Program-made: the position numbers and the translations under genes
Notes under the pieces: model-generated
Told to the model about the DNA's origin: nothing
Database searches by the model: none
Seen by the model: only the letters and a program-made list of their open reading frames with translations
Part shown: positions 18,314-27,111 of the stretch, in pieces
Layout: each line of letters opens with the position of its first letter
How positions within the stretch are numbered: the stretch's first letter is position 1
Assembly: GCA_040255525.1 (NCBI GenBank)
Contig: JBDZVD010000022.1
Location: forward strand, 7,826 to 71,825
Direction of reading: 5' to 3'
Origin: Rugosimonospora sp040255525
GTDB lineage: Bacteria; Actinomycetota; Actinomycetes; Mycobacteriales; Micromonosporaceae
DNA: 64,000 nt

Positions 18314-18991
18314 ATGGACGAGGTACTGGCTCGGAGTGGGATTTTCCAGGGCGTGGACCCCGAAGCCGCGGAATCACTCGCCAAGGAGATGGACACCGTC
18401 GAGGTCCGTAAGAGCGAGGTGATCTTCAACGAGGGCGAGCCCGGCGACAGCCTGTACATCGTGCTGTCCGGAAAGATCAAGCTGGGCCGGCGGGCGGCGG
18501 ATGGACGGCAGAACCTGGTCGCCATCATGGGCCCGTCCGACATGATGGGCGAGTTGTCCCTGTTCGATCCCGGTCCGCGTACCGCCACCGCCACCGCCGT
18601 CACCGACGCACGGGTCGCTCGGCTCCGCAAGCAGGCGCTGCGCCCGTGGCTGACCAACCGGCCGGAGATCGCCGAGCAGCTCCTGCGGGTACTGGCCCGC
18701 CGGCTGCGGCGGACCAACGACTCGCTGGCCGACCTGATCTTCACCGACGTGCCCGGCCGGGTCGCGAAGAACCTGCTCCAGATGGCCGGCCGGTTCGGCA
18801 CCAGGGACGGCGGTGTGCTGCGGGTCACCCACGACCTGACTCAGGAGGAGCTGGCGCAGCTCGTCGGCGCGTCCCGGGAGACGGTCAACAAGGCGCTCGC
18901 CGACTTCGCCTCCCGCGGATGGCTGCGGCTCGACGGCAAGAGCGTGATCATTCTGGACCCCGAGCGGCTGGCCCGGCGGGCGCGCGTCTGA
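18314..18991 (+). CDS. crp: Crp/Fnr family cAMP-responsive transcription regulator
   Basis: 225-aa orthologue of mycobacterial Crp (Rv3676, 224 aa). An N-terminal cyclic-nucleotide domain contains the phosphate-binding cassette GELSLFDPGPRTATATAV, with the Glu and Arg expected to contact cAMP. A C-terminal winged helix follows, with LTQEELAQLVGASRETVNKALADF as the helix-turn-helix. GGAGGT lies five bases before the ATG. In other actinobacteria it controls carbon and stress genes. A predicted nucleotide cyclase gene lies 9 kb away (28159-31878). Candidate targets in the window are given separately. Confidence 0.92.
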   Translation: MDEVLARSGIFQGVDPEAAESLAKEMDTVEVRKSEVIFNEGEPGDSLYIVLSGKIKLGRRAADGRQNLVAIMGPSDMMGELSLFDPGPRTATATAVTDARVARLRKQALRPWLTNRPEIAEQLLRVLARRLRRTNDSLADLIFTDVPGRVAKNLLQMAGRFGTRDGGVLRVTHDLTQEELAQLVGASRETVNKALADFASRGWLRLDGKSVIILDPERLARRARV

Positions 18992-19114
18992 GCGCGCCCA
19001 GCGGCGACCGCCCGCGCATCGCAAAGCGATCCTGATGACCGGAGCCGGGGTACCTGGCGCGGGCGAAAAACATGCAGGATTGACTGTTTGTTTCTGTCCG
19101 GGCACCCTGATGGC

Positions 19115-19711
19115 ATGCTGACCCGGACCCCTCAGCGGGAACGCAGCCGGGCGACCCAGCTCCGGCTCCTCGAAGCGACCGTCGACTGCCTGGTCGAGCA
19201 CGGCTGGTCGGGTACCACGACCACGCTCATCGCGCAGAAGGCCGGCGTGTCCCGGGGCGCGCAACTGCACCACTACCCCACCAAGGCCGCGCTGGTCCTG
19301 GCCGCGGTCGAGCATCTCGCCCGACGCCGGGCCGAGGAGATCCGCGCGGAGGCGCTCCGCCTGCCCGCCGGCCGCATCGATCCGGTCATCGACCTGCTGG
19401 CCGGCGCGTTCACCGGCCCGCTGTACGTCGCCGCGCTGGAGGTGTGGGTCGCCGCCCGCTCGGAGCCGGAACTGCGCCGGGCGCTGGTGCCGCTGGAGGC
19501 CCGGGTCGGCCGGGACCTGTACCGGCTGACCGTGGACCTGCTCGGCGCGGACGACAGCAGGCCACCGGTACGCGAGGCGGTGCAGGCCACCCTCGATCTG
19601 CTCCGCGGTCTGGGCGTGGCCAACCTGCTCAGCGACGACTCCGCCCGCCGCCAGACCATCATCGCCGGGTGGACGCGCCACCTCGCCGCCGTACTCGATC
19701 CGAGTCCCTGA
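19115..19711 (+). CDS. TetR family regulator, probable repressor of the downstream acyl-CoA operon
   Basis: 198-aa DNA-binding protein. The N-terminal helix-turn-helix is visible as TLIAQKAGVSRGAQLHHYPTK (about residues 38-58), followed by an all-helical ligand domain. It precedes five catabolic genes on the same strand with a 36-bp gap, so local control by an acyl-CoA or related ligand is likely (inference). ATG 19115 was chosen: CACCCT stands six bases upstream, close to the leaderless pattern. The AT-richer stretch at 19070-19100 before it is the natural place for the operator. Confidence 0.85.
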   Translation: MLTRTPQRERSRATQLRLLEATVDCLVEHGWSGTTTTLIAQKAGVSRGAQLHHYPTKAALVLAAVEHLARRRAEEIRAEALRLPAGRIDPVIDLLAGAFTGPLYVAALEVWVAARSEPELRRALVPLEARVGRDLYRLTVDLLGADDSRPPVREAVQATLDLLRGLGVANLLSDDSARRQTIIAGWTRHLAAVLDPSP

Positions 19712-19747
19712 CCGCCGACGCAGCAGCTCCGACCCGAGAGGTACCCC

Positions 19748-20545
19748 GTGGTTGATCTCGCCGAAATCCTTGTCGACCTGCGCGACGAGTCCGAGGACCT
19801 GGACCGGATCGTGGCCGGCCTGCCCGACGGCGACTGGAACCGGCAGACCCCGGCCGAGGGTTGGACGATCGCCCACCAGATCTCGCACCTGACCTGGACC
19901 GACCGGTTCGCCCTGCGCGCGGTCACCGATCCCGGCGGATTCGCCGAGGTGGCCGCGGTGGCGCTGGACGACCCGGCCGGGTACGTCGACCGGGGCGCGC
20001 GGGACGGGCTCGCCGAACCGGCCGAGCTGCTGCGCCGGTGGCGGGACAGCCGAGCCGAAATGGTCGCCGCGCTCTCCGCCGCCCCGCCAACCGACCGGCT
20101 GCCCTGGTTCGGCGTCGACATGACCCCGGCGTCGATGGCGACCGCGAGGCTGATGGAGACGTGGGCGCACGGCGAGGATGTCTCGGCGGCCCTGCACGAG
20201 GTTCGACTGCCGACCCGGCGCCTGAAGCACGTGGCCTGGCTCGGCTGGCGCACGCTGCGGTACGGGTTCCTCGTGCACGGCCGCCCGGCGCCGGCGTCGC
20301 CGGTGTACGTCGAGCTGCGGGCTCCCGACGGTGGCGTCTGGGCGTTCGGACCGCCGGACGTGGACGACCGGGTGACCGGTCCGGCGATCGATTTCTGCCT
20401 GCTCGTCACGCAGCGCCGGCACCGTGACGACCTGGCGCTGAAGGCGACCGGTCCGGTCGCCGACGCGTGGCTGGGCCTGGCGCAGGCGTTCGCCGGCCCA
20501 CCGGGGCCGGGCCGGCAGCCCGCCGGGACGGGGGTCCGGCCGTGA
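19748..20545 (+). CDS. TIGR03084 family protein (maleylpyruvate isomerase/DinB-type metal-binding fold)
   Basis: 265-aa protein of a DinB-like four-helix family. The conserved N-terminal GWTIAHQISHLTWTDRFA and the later METWAHGEDV supply His residues that would bind a metal. I recall members of TIGR03084 commonly beside AtuA-like and acyl-CoA carboxylase genes, but the reaction is unknown. GTG start with GAGAGG upstream. Its stop overlaps the next start by four bases (GTGA), showing translational coupling to the AtuA-like protein. Confidence 0.75.
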   Translation: MVDLAEILVDLRDESEDLDRIVAGLPDGDWNRQTPAEGWTIAHQISHLTWTDRFALRAVTDPGGFAEVAAVALDDPAGYVDRGARDGLAEPAELLRRWRDSRAEMVAALSAAPPTDRLPWFGVDMTPASMATARLMETWAHGEDVSAALHEVRLPTRRLKHVAWLGWRTLRYGFLVHGRPAPASPVYVELRAPDGGVWAFGPPDVDDRVTGPAIDFCLLVTQRRHRDDLALKATGPVADAWLGLAQAFAGPPGPGRQPAGTGVRP

Positions 20546-22203
20546 TCCGGATCGGCAACGCGTCCGGCTTCTACGGCGACCGCTTCGACGCGTTCCAGGA
20601 GATGCTGACCGGCGGCGAGCTGGACGTGCTGACCGGCGACTACCTGGCCGAGCTGACCATGCTGATTCTCGGCCGGGACCGGGCCCGCGACCCGTCGCTC
20701 GGGTACGCCCGCACTTTCCTGCGCCAGATGCGGTCCTGTCTCGGCGAGGCCCTCGACCGCGGGGTGAAGATCGTGGTGAACGCCGGCGGTCTCAACCCCG
20801 CCGGACTCGCGAGCGCGCTGACCGAGCTGGCCGGGACCCTCGGCCGGCCCGCCGCCGTCGGGTACGTGACCGGGGACGCCATCGAGCGGCCCGACGCCCT
20901 GGCCGCGAACGCGTACCTGGGCGCCTTCGGCATCGCCGAGTGCCTGCGCGGCGGCGCGGACATCGTGGTCACCGGCCGGGTGAGTGACGCCTCGCTGGTC
21001 GTCGGCCCGGCCATCGCCTGGTACGGCTGGGAGCGCACCGACTTCGACCGGCTGGCCGGCGCGACCGTCGCCGGACACATCCTGGAGTGCGGGACCCAGG
21101 CCACCGGCGGCAACTTCGCGTTCTTCACCGAACTCGCCGACCCGCGGCATCCCGGCTTCCCGATCGCCGAGATCGAACCGGACGGCTCCTGCCTGGTCAC
21201 GAAGCACCCGGGCACCGGTGGCGCGGTCACCGTCGAGACGGTCACCGCGCAGCTGCTGTACGAGATCGACGCACCGGACTACCTCGGACCGGACGTGGTG
21301 TCCCGCTTCGACACGATTCAGCTCAGCCAGGCCGGGCCGGATCGGGTCGCGGTCACCGGCGTACGGGGCACACCGCCACCGGAGGTGCTCAAGGTCGGCG
21401 TCAGCCGCCTCGGCGGGTTCCGCAACTCGATGACGTTCGTGCTCACCGGGCTGGACATCGAGGCGAAAGCGGAGCTGGTACGGGAGCAGTTGACCGCCGC
21501 GGTGGGCACGGACGGGCTGGAGTTCGACCTCGCCCGTACCGACCATGCCGACCCGGACACCACCGAGACGGCCAGCGCCCTGCTGCACGTGCACCTGCGG
21601 GACACCGACGCGCAGCGGGCCGGGCGGACCTTCTCGCAGGCGGCGGTGGAACTGGCGCTCGGCTCGTACCCGGGCTGCACCCTGACGACCCCGCCCGGCG
21701 ACGCCACTGGGTACGGGGTGTTCCTCGCCGACTTCGTACTGCAGGACGCGGTGCGCCACACGGCCGTACGTCCGGACGGGACGCGGGTGGCGATCGGCCC
21801 GCCGCCGGTCACCGCGCCGATGCCGGCACGGGCGTCCGATCCGGGCGCGGCGACGCAACCGCGCGGTGGAACGACCCTGCGGGTACCGTTCGGCACCGTG
21901 TTCGGGGCCCGCTCGGGCGACAAGGGCGGCGACGCCAATCTTGGTGTGTGGGCACGCAACGACCGCCGGTACGAGTGGCTGCGCTGGTTCCTGACCGCCG
22001 ACCGGGTACGGGAACTGCTGCCGGAGACCGCGACGCTTCCCATCGACCGGTACGAGTTACCCAATCTCCGGGCGGTCAACCTCGTCATCCACGGCCTCCT
22101 CGGCCCCGGCGTGGCGGGGTCGACCCGGTTCGATCCTCAGGCCAAGGCGCTCGGCGAGTGGCTGCGGGCCAGGCTCGTCGACATTCCCGAGAGCGATCGG
22201 TGA
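20542..22203 (+). CDS. AtuA-like protein (acyclic terpene utilisation, DUF1446 plus C-terminal AtuA domain)
   Basis: 553-aa protein. The main DUF1446 domain starts IRIGNASGFYGDRFDA and includes VNAGGLNPAG, VTGRVSDASL and ECGTQATGGNF. A short C-terminal domain (about 450-550, FGARSGDKGGDANLG) is the AtuA-like ferredoxin fold. In Pseudomonas, AtuA belongs to the citronellol/geraniol pathway but has no proven enzymatic step. Here it is coupled to the TIGR03084 gene and followed by both carboxylase subunits, matching the atu neighbourhood. The GTG start overlaps the preceding stop. Confidence 0.85.
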   Translation: MIRIGNASGFYGDRFDAFQEMLTGGELDVLTGDYLAELTMLILGRDRARDPSLGYARTFLRQMRSCLGEALDRGVKIVVNAGGLNPAGLASALTELAGTLGRPAAVGYVTGDAIERPDALAANAYLGAFGIAECLRGGADIVVTGRVSDASLVVGPAIAWYGWERTDFDRLAGATVAGHILECGTQATGGNFAFFTELADPRHPGFPIAEIEPDGSCLVTKHPGTGGAVTVETVTAQLLYEIDAPDYLGPDVVSRFDTIQLSQAGPDRVAVTGVRGTPPPEVLKVGVSRLGGFRNSMTFVLTGLDIEAKAELVREQLTAAVGTDGLEFDLARTDHADPDTTETASALLHVHLRDTDAQRAGRTFSQAAVELALGSYPGCTLTTPPGDATGYGVFLADFVLQDAVRHTAVRPDGTRVAIGPPPVTAPMPARASDPGAATQPRGGTTLRVPFGTVFGARSGDKGGDANLGVWARNDRRYEWLRWFLTADRVRELLPETATLPIDRYELPNLRAVNLVIHGLLGPGVAGSTRFDPQAKALGEWLRARLVDIPESDR

Positions 22204-22210
22204 GGCTCCC

Positions 22211-23809
22211 ATGCCGGTTCTCAACAGTGCCCTCAATCCCGCGTCACCGTCCTATCGGGACAACCGCGCCGCGATGCTGGAGCGGCTGGCCGAACTGGAC
22301 ACGGCGCTGGCCGCCGCCCGGGACGGGGGCGGCGAGCGGTACGTGCGGCGGCACCGTTCGCGCGGCAAGCTGCTGCCCCGGGAGCGCATCGAGCTGCTGC
22401 TCGACCGGGACGCGCCATTCCTCGAACTGTGCCCGGTCGCCGGGTGGGGCTCCGAGTACCCGATCGGCGCGAGTACCGCCGGCGGCATCGGCACCGTCGA
22501 GGGCGTCGACTGCATGATCATCGCGACCGACCCGACGGTACGCGGCGGCGCGATCAACCCGTACGCGCTGAAGAAATCCCAACGGTTGGGCCGGATCGCG
22601 GCGGAGAACCGGCTGCCCCTGATCAACCTCGTCGAGTCCGGCGGTGCGGACCTGCCGTCCCAGTCGGAGATCTTCATCCCGGGCGGCGCGGTGTTCCGCG
22701 ACCTGACCCGGGCCAGCGCCGACCGCCGGCCGACGATCGCGGTGGTGTTCGGCAACGCCACCGCCGGGGGCGCGTACATCCCCGGCATGTCCGACTACAC
22801 GATCCTGGTACGCGAGCAGGCCAAGGTGTTCCTGGCCGGCCCGCCGCTGGTGCAGATGGCCACCGGTGAACGGACCGACGACGAGTCGCTCGGCGGCGCG
22901 CGGATGCACGCCACCCGCTCGGGGCTCGCGGACTTCCTGGCCGCGGACGAGCGGGACGCGATCCGGCTGGCTCGGATCGTGGTGCGGCGGCTCAACTGGC
23001 GGCGCCAGGGCGCGCGGCCGCGGGCGGCGGTGGTGCCGCCCCGGCACGACCCGGAGGATCTGCTCGGCGTCGCGAGCTCGGACCAGCGCATCCCGTACGA
23101 CCCCCGGGAGATTCTGGCCCGGATCCTGGACGGTTCCGAGTTCGACGAGTTCAAACCCCTGTACGGCACCGCCCTGGTGACCGGCTGGGGCGAGCTGTGC
23201 GGGTACCCGGTCGGGGTGCTGGCCAACGCGCGGGGCGTGCTGTTCTCCGCGGAGTCGCAGAAGGCGGCGCAGTTCATCCAGCTGGCCAACAGTAGCGACA
23301 CCCCGCTGCTGTTCCTGCAGAACACCACCGGGTACATGGTCGGTGAGACGTACGAGCAGGGCGGCATCATCAAGCACGGCGCCCTGATGATCAACGCGGT
23401 GGCCAACTCCGGGGTGCCCCACCTGACTCTGAACGTCGGGGCGAGCTACGGCGCCGGCAACTACGGCATGTGCGGGCGGGCGTTCGACCCGCGCTTCCTG
23501 TTCAGCTGGCCCAATGCCCGCTCGGCGGTGATGGGCGCCGCACAGCTGGCCGGCACCCTGGAGATCGTGGCGCGCCAGGCCGCCGCGGCACGCGGGCAGG
23601 AGTTCGACGAGGACGCGGCGACGGTGGTACGCCTCGCGGTGGAGCAGCAGATCGACCGGGAGTCGGTGGCGCTGTTCCTGTCCGGCAAGCTCTACGACGA
23701 CGGCGTCATCGACCCGCGCGACACCCGTACCGTGCTCGGTCTCGCGCTCTCCGCAGTCCACAGTGGACCGGTCAGGGGCGCCGCCGGTTTCGGCGTCTTC
23801 CGGATGTAG
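22211..23809 (+). CDS. Acyl-CoA carboxylase carboxyltransferase (beta) subunit
   Basis: 532-aa biotin-dependent carboxyltransferase of the methylcrotonyl/geranyl-CoA type. Both crotonase-like halves are present: the N-terminal half has NLVESGGADLPSQ, NATAGGAYIPGMSDY and FLAGPPLVQMATGE; the C-terminal half has FLQNTTGYMVG, VGASYGAGNYGMCGRAFDPRF and MGAAQLAGTL. These features are characteristic of MccB/AtuC rather than propionyl-CoA AccD. Substrate could be 3-methylcrotonyl-CoA (leucine breakdown) or geranyl-CoA; the AtuA neighbour favours an isoprenoid. Seven bp after the AtuA-like gene, eight before the alpha subunit. Confidence 0.88.
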   Translation: MPVLNSALNPASPSYRDNRAAMLERLAELDTALAAARDGGGERYVRRHRSRGKLLPRERIELLLDRDAPFLELCPVAGWGSEYPIGASTAGGIGTVEGVDCMIIATDPTVRGGAINPYALKKSQRLGRIAAENRLPLINLVESGGADLPSQSEIFIPGGAVFRDLTRASADRRPTIAVVFGNATAGGAYIPGMSDYTILVREQAKVFLAGPPLVQMATGERTDDESLGGARMHATRSGLADFLAADERDAIRLARIVVRRLNWRRQGARPRAAVVPPRHDPEDLLGVASSDQRIPYDPREILARILDGSEFDEFKPLYGTALVTGWGELCGYPVGVLANARGVLFSAESQKAAQFIQLANSSDTPLLFLQNTTGYMVGETYEQGGIIKHGALMINAVANSGVPHLTLNVGASYGAGNYGMCGRAFDPRFLFSWPNARSAVMGAAQLAGTLEIVARQAAAARGQEFDEDAATVVRLAVEQQIDRESVALFLSGKLYDDGVIDPRDTRTVLGLALSAVHSGPVRGAAGFGVFRM

Positions 23810-23817
23810 TGGAGGCT

Positions 23818-25857
23818 GTGTTGATCCGTCGACTGCTGGTGGCCAACCGCGGCGAGATCGCCCGGCGGGTGTTCGCCACCTGCCGCGCCATGGGCATCGA
23901 GACCGTCGCCGTGTACTCCGACCCGGACGCCGGCGCACCGCACGTGCGGGAGGCGGATCGTGCCGTACGCCTGCCCGGCGATACCGCCGCCGCCACGTAC
24001 CTGCGGGCCGGACTGCTGGTCGAGGCCGCGCGGTCGGCCGGAGCCGACGCGGTGCACCCCGGGTACGGGTTCCTGTCCGAGAATGCGGGCTTCGCCGAGG
24101 CGGTCCTCGACGCGGGACTGACCTGGGTTGGCCCGCCGCCCGAGGCGATGGCCGCGATGGGTTCGAAGCTGGAGGCCAAGCGGCTGCTCGCCGGTGCCGG
24201 CGTACCGATGCTCCCGTCCACTGTGGACCCGTCGGAGGTGGCGGCGTTCCCGGTACTGGTCAAGGCGTCCGCCGGCGGCGGTGGGCGGGGCATGCGGATC
24301 GTCCGCGACCCGGGCGAGCTGGCCGGAGCGGTGGACGCCGCGCGGCGCGAGGCGGCGGCCGCGTTCGGCGACGGCACGGTCTTCTGCGAGCGGTACGTGG
24401 AGCGTGGCCGGCACATCGAGGTCCAGGTGTTCGCCGACTCGCACGGTAACACCGTCGCCCTCGGCGAGCGCGAGTGCTCCATCCAGCGGCGGCACCAGAA
24501 GATCATCGAGGAGGCGCCGTCTCCGGCGGTTACGCCGCAACTGCGCCGGGCGCTGTCCGACGCGGCCACCGCCGCCGCCCGCGCGGTCGGGTACACCGGC
24601 GCCGGTACCGTCGAGTTCCTGCTCGACTCCTCGTCGGGTGAGTTCTACTTCCTGGAGATGAACACCCGGCTCCAGGTGGAGCACCCGGTCACCGAGGGCG
24701 TGCTGGGCATCGACCTGGTCCGGTGGCAACTCCTGGTCGCCGAGGGCGCGCCGCTGCCGTTCACCGAACCACCGCCGGTGCACGGCCACGCGATCGAGGC
24801 GCGGCTCTACGCGGAAGACCCGGCACACGCATGGCTGCCGTCCACCGGTGTCCTGCACCGCTTCGAGGTGCCCGGCGCCGGCTGCGCGTTCCGGCCGGCG
24901 GACCGGGGCGGTCTGCGGCTGGACTCCGGGGTGGGCGACGGCTCGGCGATTTCGGTGCACTACGACCCGATGCTGGCGAAGCTCATCGCGTGGGCACCAT
25001 CGCGGGCGGAGGCCGCCCGGCTGCTCGCCGCCGCGCTCGCCTCGGCCCGGATCCACGGCGTGGTGACGAACCGCGACCTGCTGGTCCGGGTGCTGCGCGA
25101 GCCGGAGTTCCTGGCCGGCGGCACGGACACGGGGTTCCTCGACCGGCATCCGGGCACGCTGGCTCCGCTGGTGTCCACCGTGGACGAGCTGCGCCTGCCG
25201 TGTCTCGCGGCGGCGCTGGCGGCCGCCGCCGGCCGCACCGCGGCCCGCTGCGCCGCCGTACCGTCGGGGTGGCGCAACGTACCCTCCGCGCCGCAGGTCG
25301 TCGGGTACGACGGTCCGACCGGCCCGGTTCAGGTCAGCTACCGGCTCGACCGCACCGGCGGGTTGGCGGCATGGTCGGTGCTCCCGGTCGAGCGGGACCG
25401 GGCCGGCGTCCCGGACGCGCTGGCCCCGCCGCGCGGCGGCGAGCCCCCGGTGACCCTGGTGCGGGCCGAACCGGACTCGGTCACGCTGGAGGCCGGCGGC
25501 GTGCGTACCGAGTTCACCGTGCACCGGGTCGACGATGTGTCCTATGTGGACAGTGTGGACGGCTGCGTGCGGCTCGTCGAGCTGCCCCGCTACCCGATGC
25601 CGGAGCCCGCGCTGGCCGAGGGCTCGCTCGTCGCGCCGCTGCCCGCAGCCGTCGGGAGGGTGCTCGTCGCGCCGGGCCAGGCGGTCGACGCCGGCGCGCT
25701 GCTGCTCACCCTCGAAGCGATGAAGCTGGAACACCAGGTGTACGCGCCCGCTGCCGGCGTGGTCACCGAGCTGCTCGTCAAGCCCGGCGGCCAGGTGGAC
25801 ACCGGCACCCTGCTGGCCGTCATCACCCCGCAACTGCACGGCCCGACCCCGGAATAG
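23818..25857 (+). CDS. Acyl-CoA carboxylase alpha subunit (biotin carboxylase plus biotin carrier domain)
   Basis: 679 aa. Biotin carboxylase domain at about residues 1-445: LLVANRGEIARRVF, the Gly-rich ATP loop KASAGGGGRGMRIV, ERECSIQRRHQK and EMNTRLQVEHPVTE. A BT-type linker domain follows, then a biotinyl domain (about 605-670) with AMKL, the Lys near 636 being the biotinylation site; AMKL replaces the commoner AMKM. It carboxylates biotin with ATP and bicarbonate and hands it to the beta subunit encoded just upstream. GTG 23818 overlaps an adjacent TTG (23821) with better spacing to GGAGG; either may be used. Confidence 0.9.
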   Translation: MLIRRLLVANRGEIARRVFATCRAMGIETVAVYSDPDAGAPHVREADRAVRLPGDTAAATYLRAGLLVEAARSAGADAVHPGYGFLSENAGFAEAVLDAGLTWVGPPPEAMAAMGSKLEAKRLLAGAGVPMLPSTVDPSEVAAFPVLVKASAGGGGRGMRIVRDPGELAGAVDAARREAAAAFGDGTVFCERYVERGRHIEVQVFADSHGNTVALGERECSIQRRHQKIIEEAPSPAVTPQLRRALSDAATAAARAVGYTGAGTVEFLLDSSSGEFYFLEMNTRLQVEHPVTEGVLGIDLVRWQLLVAEGAPLPFTEPPPVHGHAIEARLYAEDPAHAWLPSTGVLHRFEVPGAGCAFRPADRGGLRLDSGVGDGSAISVHYDPMLAKLIAWAPSRAEAARLLAAALASARIHGVVTNRDLLVRVLREPEFLAGGTDTGFLDRHPGTLAPLVSTVDELRLPCLAAALAAAAGRTAARCAAVPSGWRNVPSAPQVVGYDGPTGPVQVSYRLDRTGGLAAWSVLPVERDRAGVPDALAPPRGGEPPVTLVRAEPDSVTLEAGGVRTEFTVHRVDDVSYVDSVDGCVRLVELPRYPMPEPALAEGSLVAPLPAAVGRVLVAPGQAVDAGALLLTLEAMKLEHQVYAPAAGVVTELLVKPGGQVDTGTLLAVITPQLHGPTPE

Positions 25858-25937
25858 CAAGGCCCGCAGCAGCTCCCGTACGCACACCGCCGGACCGCGC
25901 CCACGGAGGCCGTGGCGGCTCTACCGGAAGGCCCACG

Positions 25938-27095
25938 ATGGACCTCACGTACACGCCCGAACAGCAGCAACTGCGCGATGCCGTCTCGGCACTCGGCCGC
26001 AAGTACGGCCACCCGTACTTCGTCGCCAAGGCCAAGGCCGGCGAGCACACGACCGAGCTGTGGGCCGAGGCCGGCAGGCTGGGCTACCTCGGGGTCAGCG
26101 TCCCGGCCGAGTACGGCGGCGGTGGCGGCGGCATCACCGAACTGGCCATCGTCTGCGAGGAGCTGGCCGCGGCCGGCTGCCCGCTGCTCCTGCTCGTCGT
26201 CTCGCCGGCCATCGCGGCCACGGTCATCGCCCGGCACGGCAGCGCGGAGCAGCGCGCCGAGCTGCTCCCCGGCTTCGCCGACGGCTCGCTCACCGTGGCC
26301 TTCGCCATCACCGAGCCGGAGGCCGGCTCCAACGCGCACCGGCTGGCCACCGTGGGCCGCCGGGACGGCGACGGCTGGCTGCTGAACGGCCGGAAGTGCT
26401 TCATCTCCGGGGTCGACCAGGCCGACCGGATCCTGGTGGTCGCGCGGACCGCGGACGCGGCGACCGGGCGGCTCAAGCCGGCCCTGTTCCTGGTACCGAC
26501 CGAGGCGCCCGGCCTGACGAAGTCCCGGCTGGACATGGAGATCGTGTCGCCGGAGAACCAGTGGCTGCTGTACCTCGACGATGTCCGGGTACCGGCCGGC
26601 GCGCTGATCGGCGACGAGGACGCCGGACTGCCGGCACTGTTCTGCGGGCTGAACCCGGAACGCATCACGGTCGCCGCGATGAGCGCCGGCACCGCCCGGT
26701 ACGCGCTGTCCCGGGCGGCCGAGTACACGGCGAGGCGCGCGGTGTGGGGCCGGCCGATCGGTACCCACCAGGGCGTCGCGCATCCGCTGGCGCACGCGCA
26801 GATCCAGGTCGAACTCGCCCGGTTGATGATCGCCAAGGCCGCCTCGCTCTACGACGCCGGTTCGGACCTGGAGGCCGGCGTGGCGGCGAACATGGCCAAG
26901 TACGCCAGCGCCGAGGCGGCCGCGCTCGCCGTGGACACAGCGATCCAGGTGCACGGCGGCAACGGCATGACCACCGAGTACGGGGTGGCCACCCTGCTCG
27001 GCGCGGTACGCGCGGGGCGCATCGCGCCGGTGTCCCGGGAGATGATCCTCAACTTCGTCGCCCAGCACGTACTGGGGCAGGAAAAGTCCTACTAG
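25938..27095 (+). CDS. Acyl-CoA dehydrogenase
   Basis: 385-aa FAD flavoenzyme introducing a 2,3 double bond in an acyl-CoA. Family motifs are AFAITEPEAGSN (flavin and substrate binding), GRKCFISG and the C-terminal IQVHGGNGMTTEYG block, where the Glu is the candidate catalytic base. Its place after the carboxylase genes suggests it makes the enoyl-CoA that is then carboxylated (isovaleryl-CoA or citronellyl-CoA type). No enoyl-CoA hydratase or HMG-CoA lyase follows, so the pathway is incomplete here. It starts 80 bp after the alpha subunit and ends 16 bp from the convergent kinase gene. Confidence 0.9.
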   Translation: MDLTYTPEQQQLRDAVSALGRKYGHPYFVAKAKAGEHTTELWAEAGRLGYLGVSVPAEYGGGGGGITELAIVCEELAAAGCPLLLLVVSPAIAATVIARHGSAEQRAELLPGFADGSLTVAFAITEPEAGSNAHRLATVGRRDGDGWLLNGRKCFISGVDQADRILVVARTADAATGRLKPALFLVPTEAPGLTKSRLDMEIVSPENQWLLYLDDVRVPAGALIGDEDAGLPALFCGLNPERITVAAMSAGTARYALSRAAEYTARRAVWGRPIGTHQGVAHPLAHAQIQVELARLMIAKAASLYDAGSDLEAGVAANMAKYASAEAAALAVDTAIQVHGGNGMTTEYGVATLLGAVRAGRIAPVSREMILNFVAQHVLGQEKSY

Positions 27096-27111
27096 AGCGT
27101 CCTCAGCGGAC

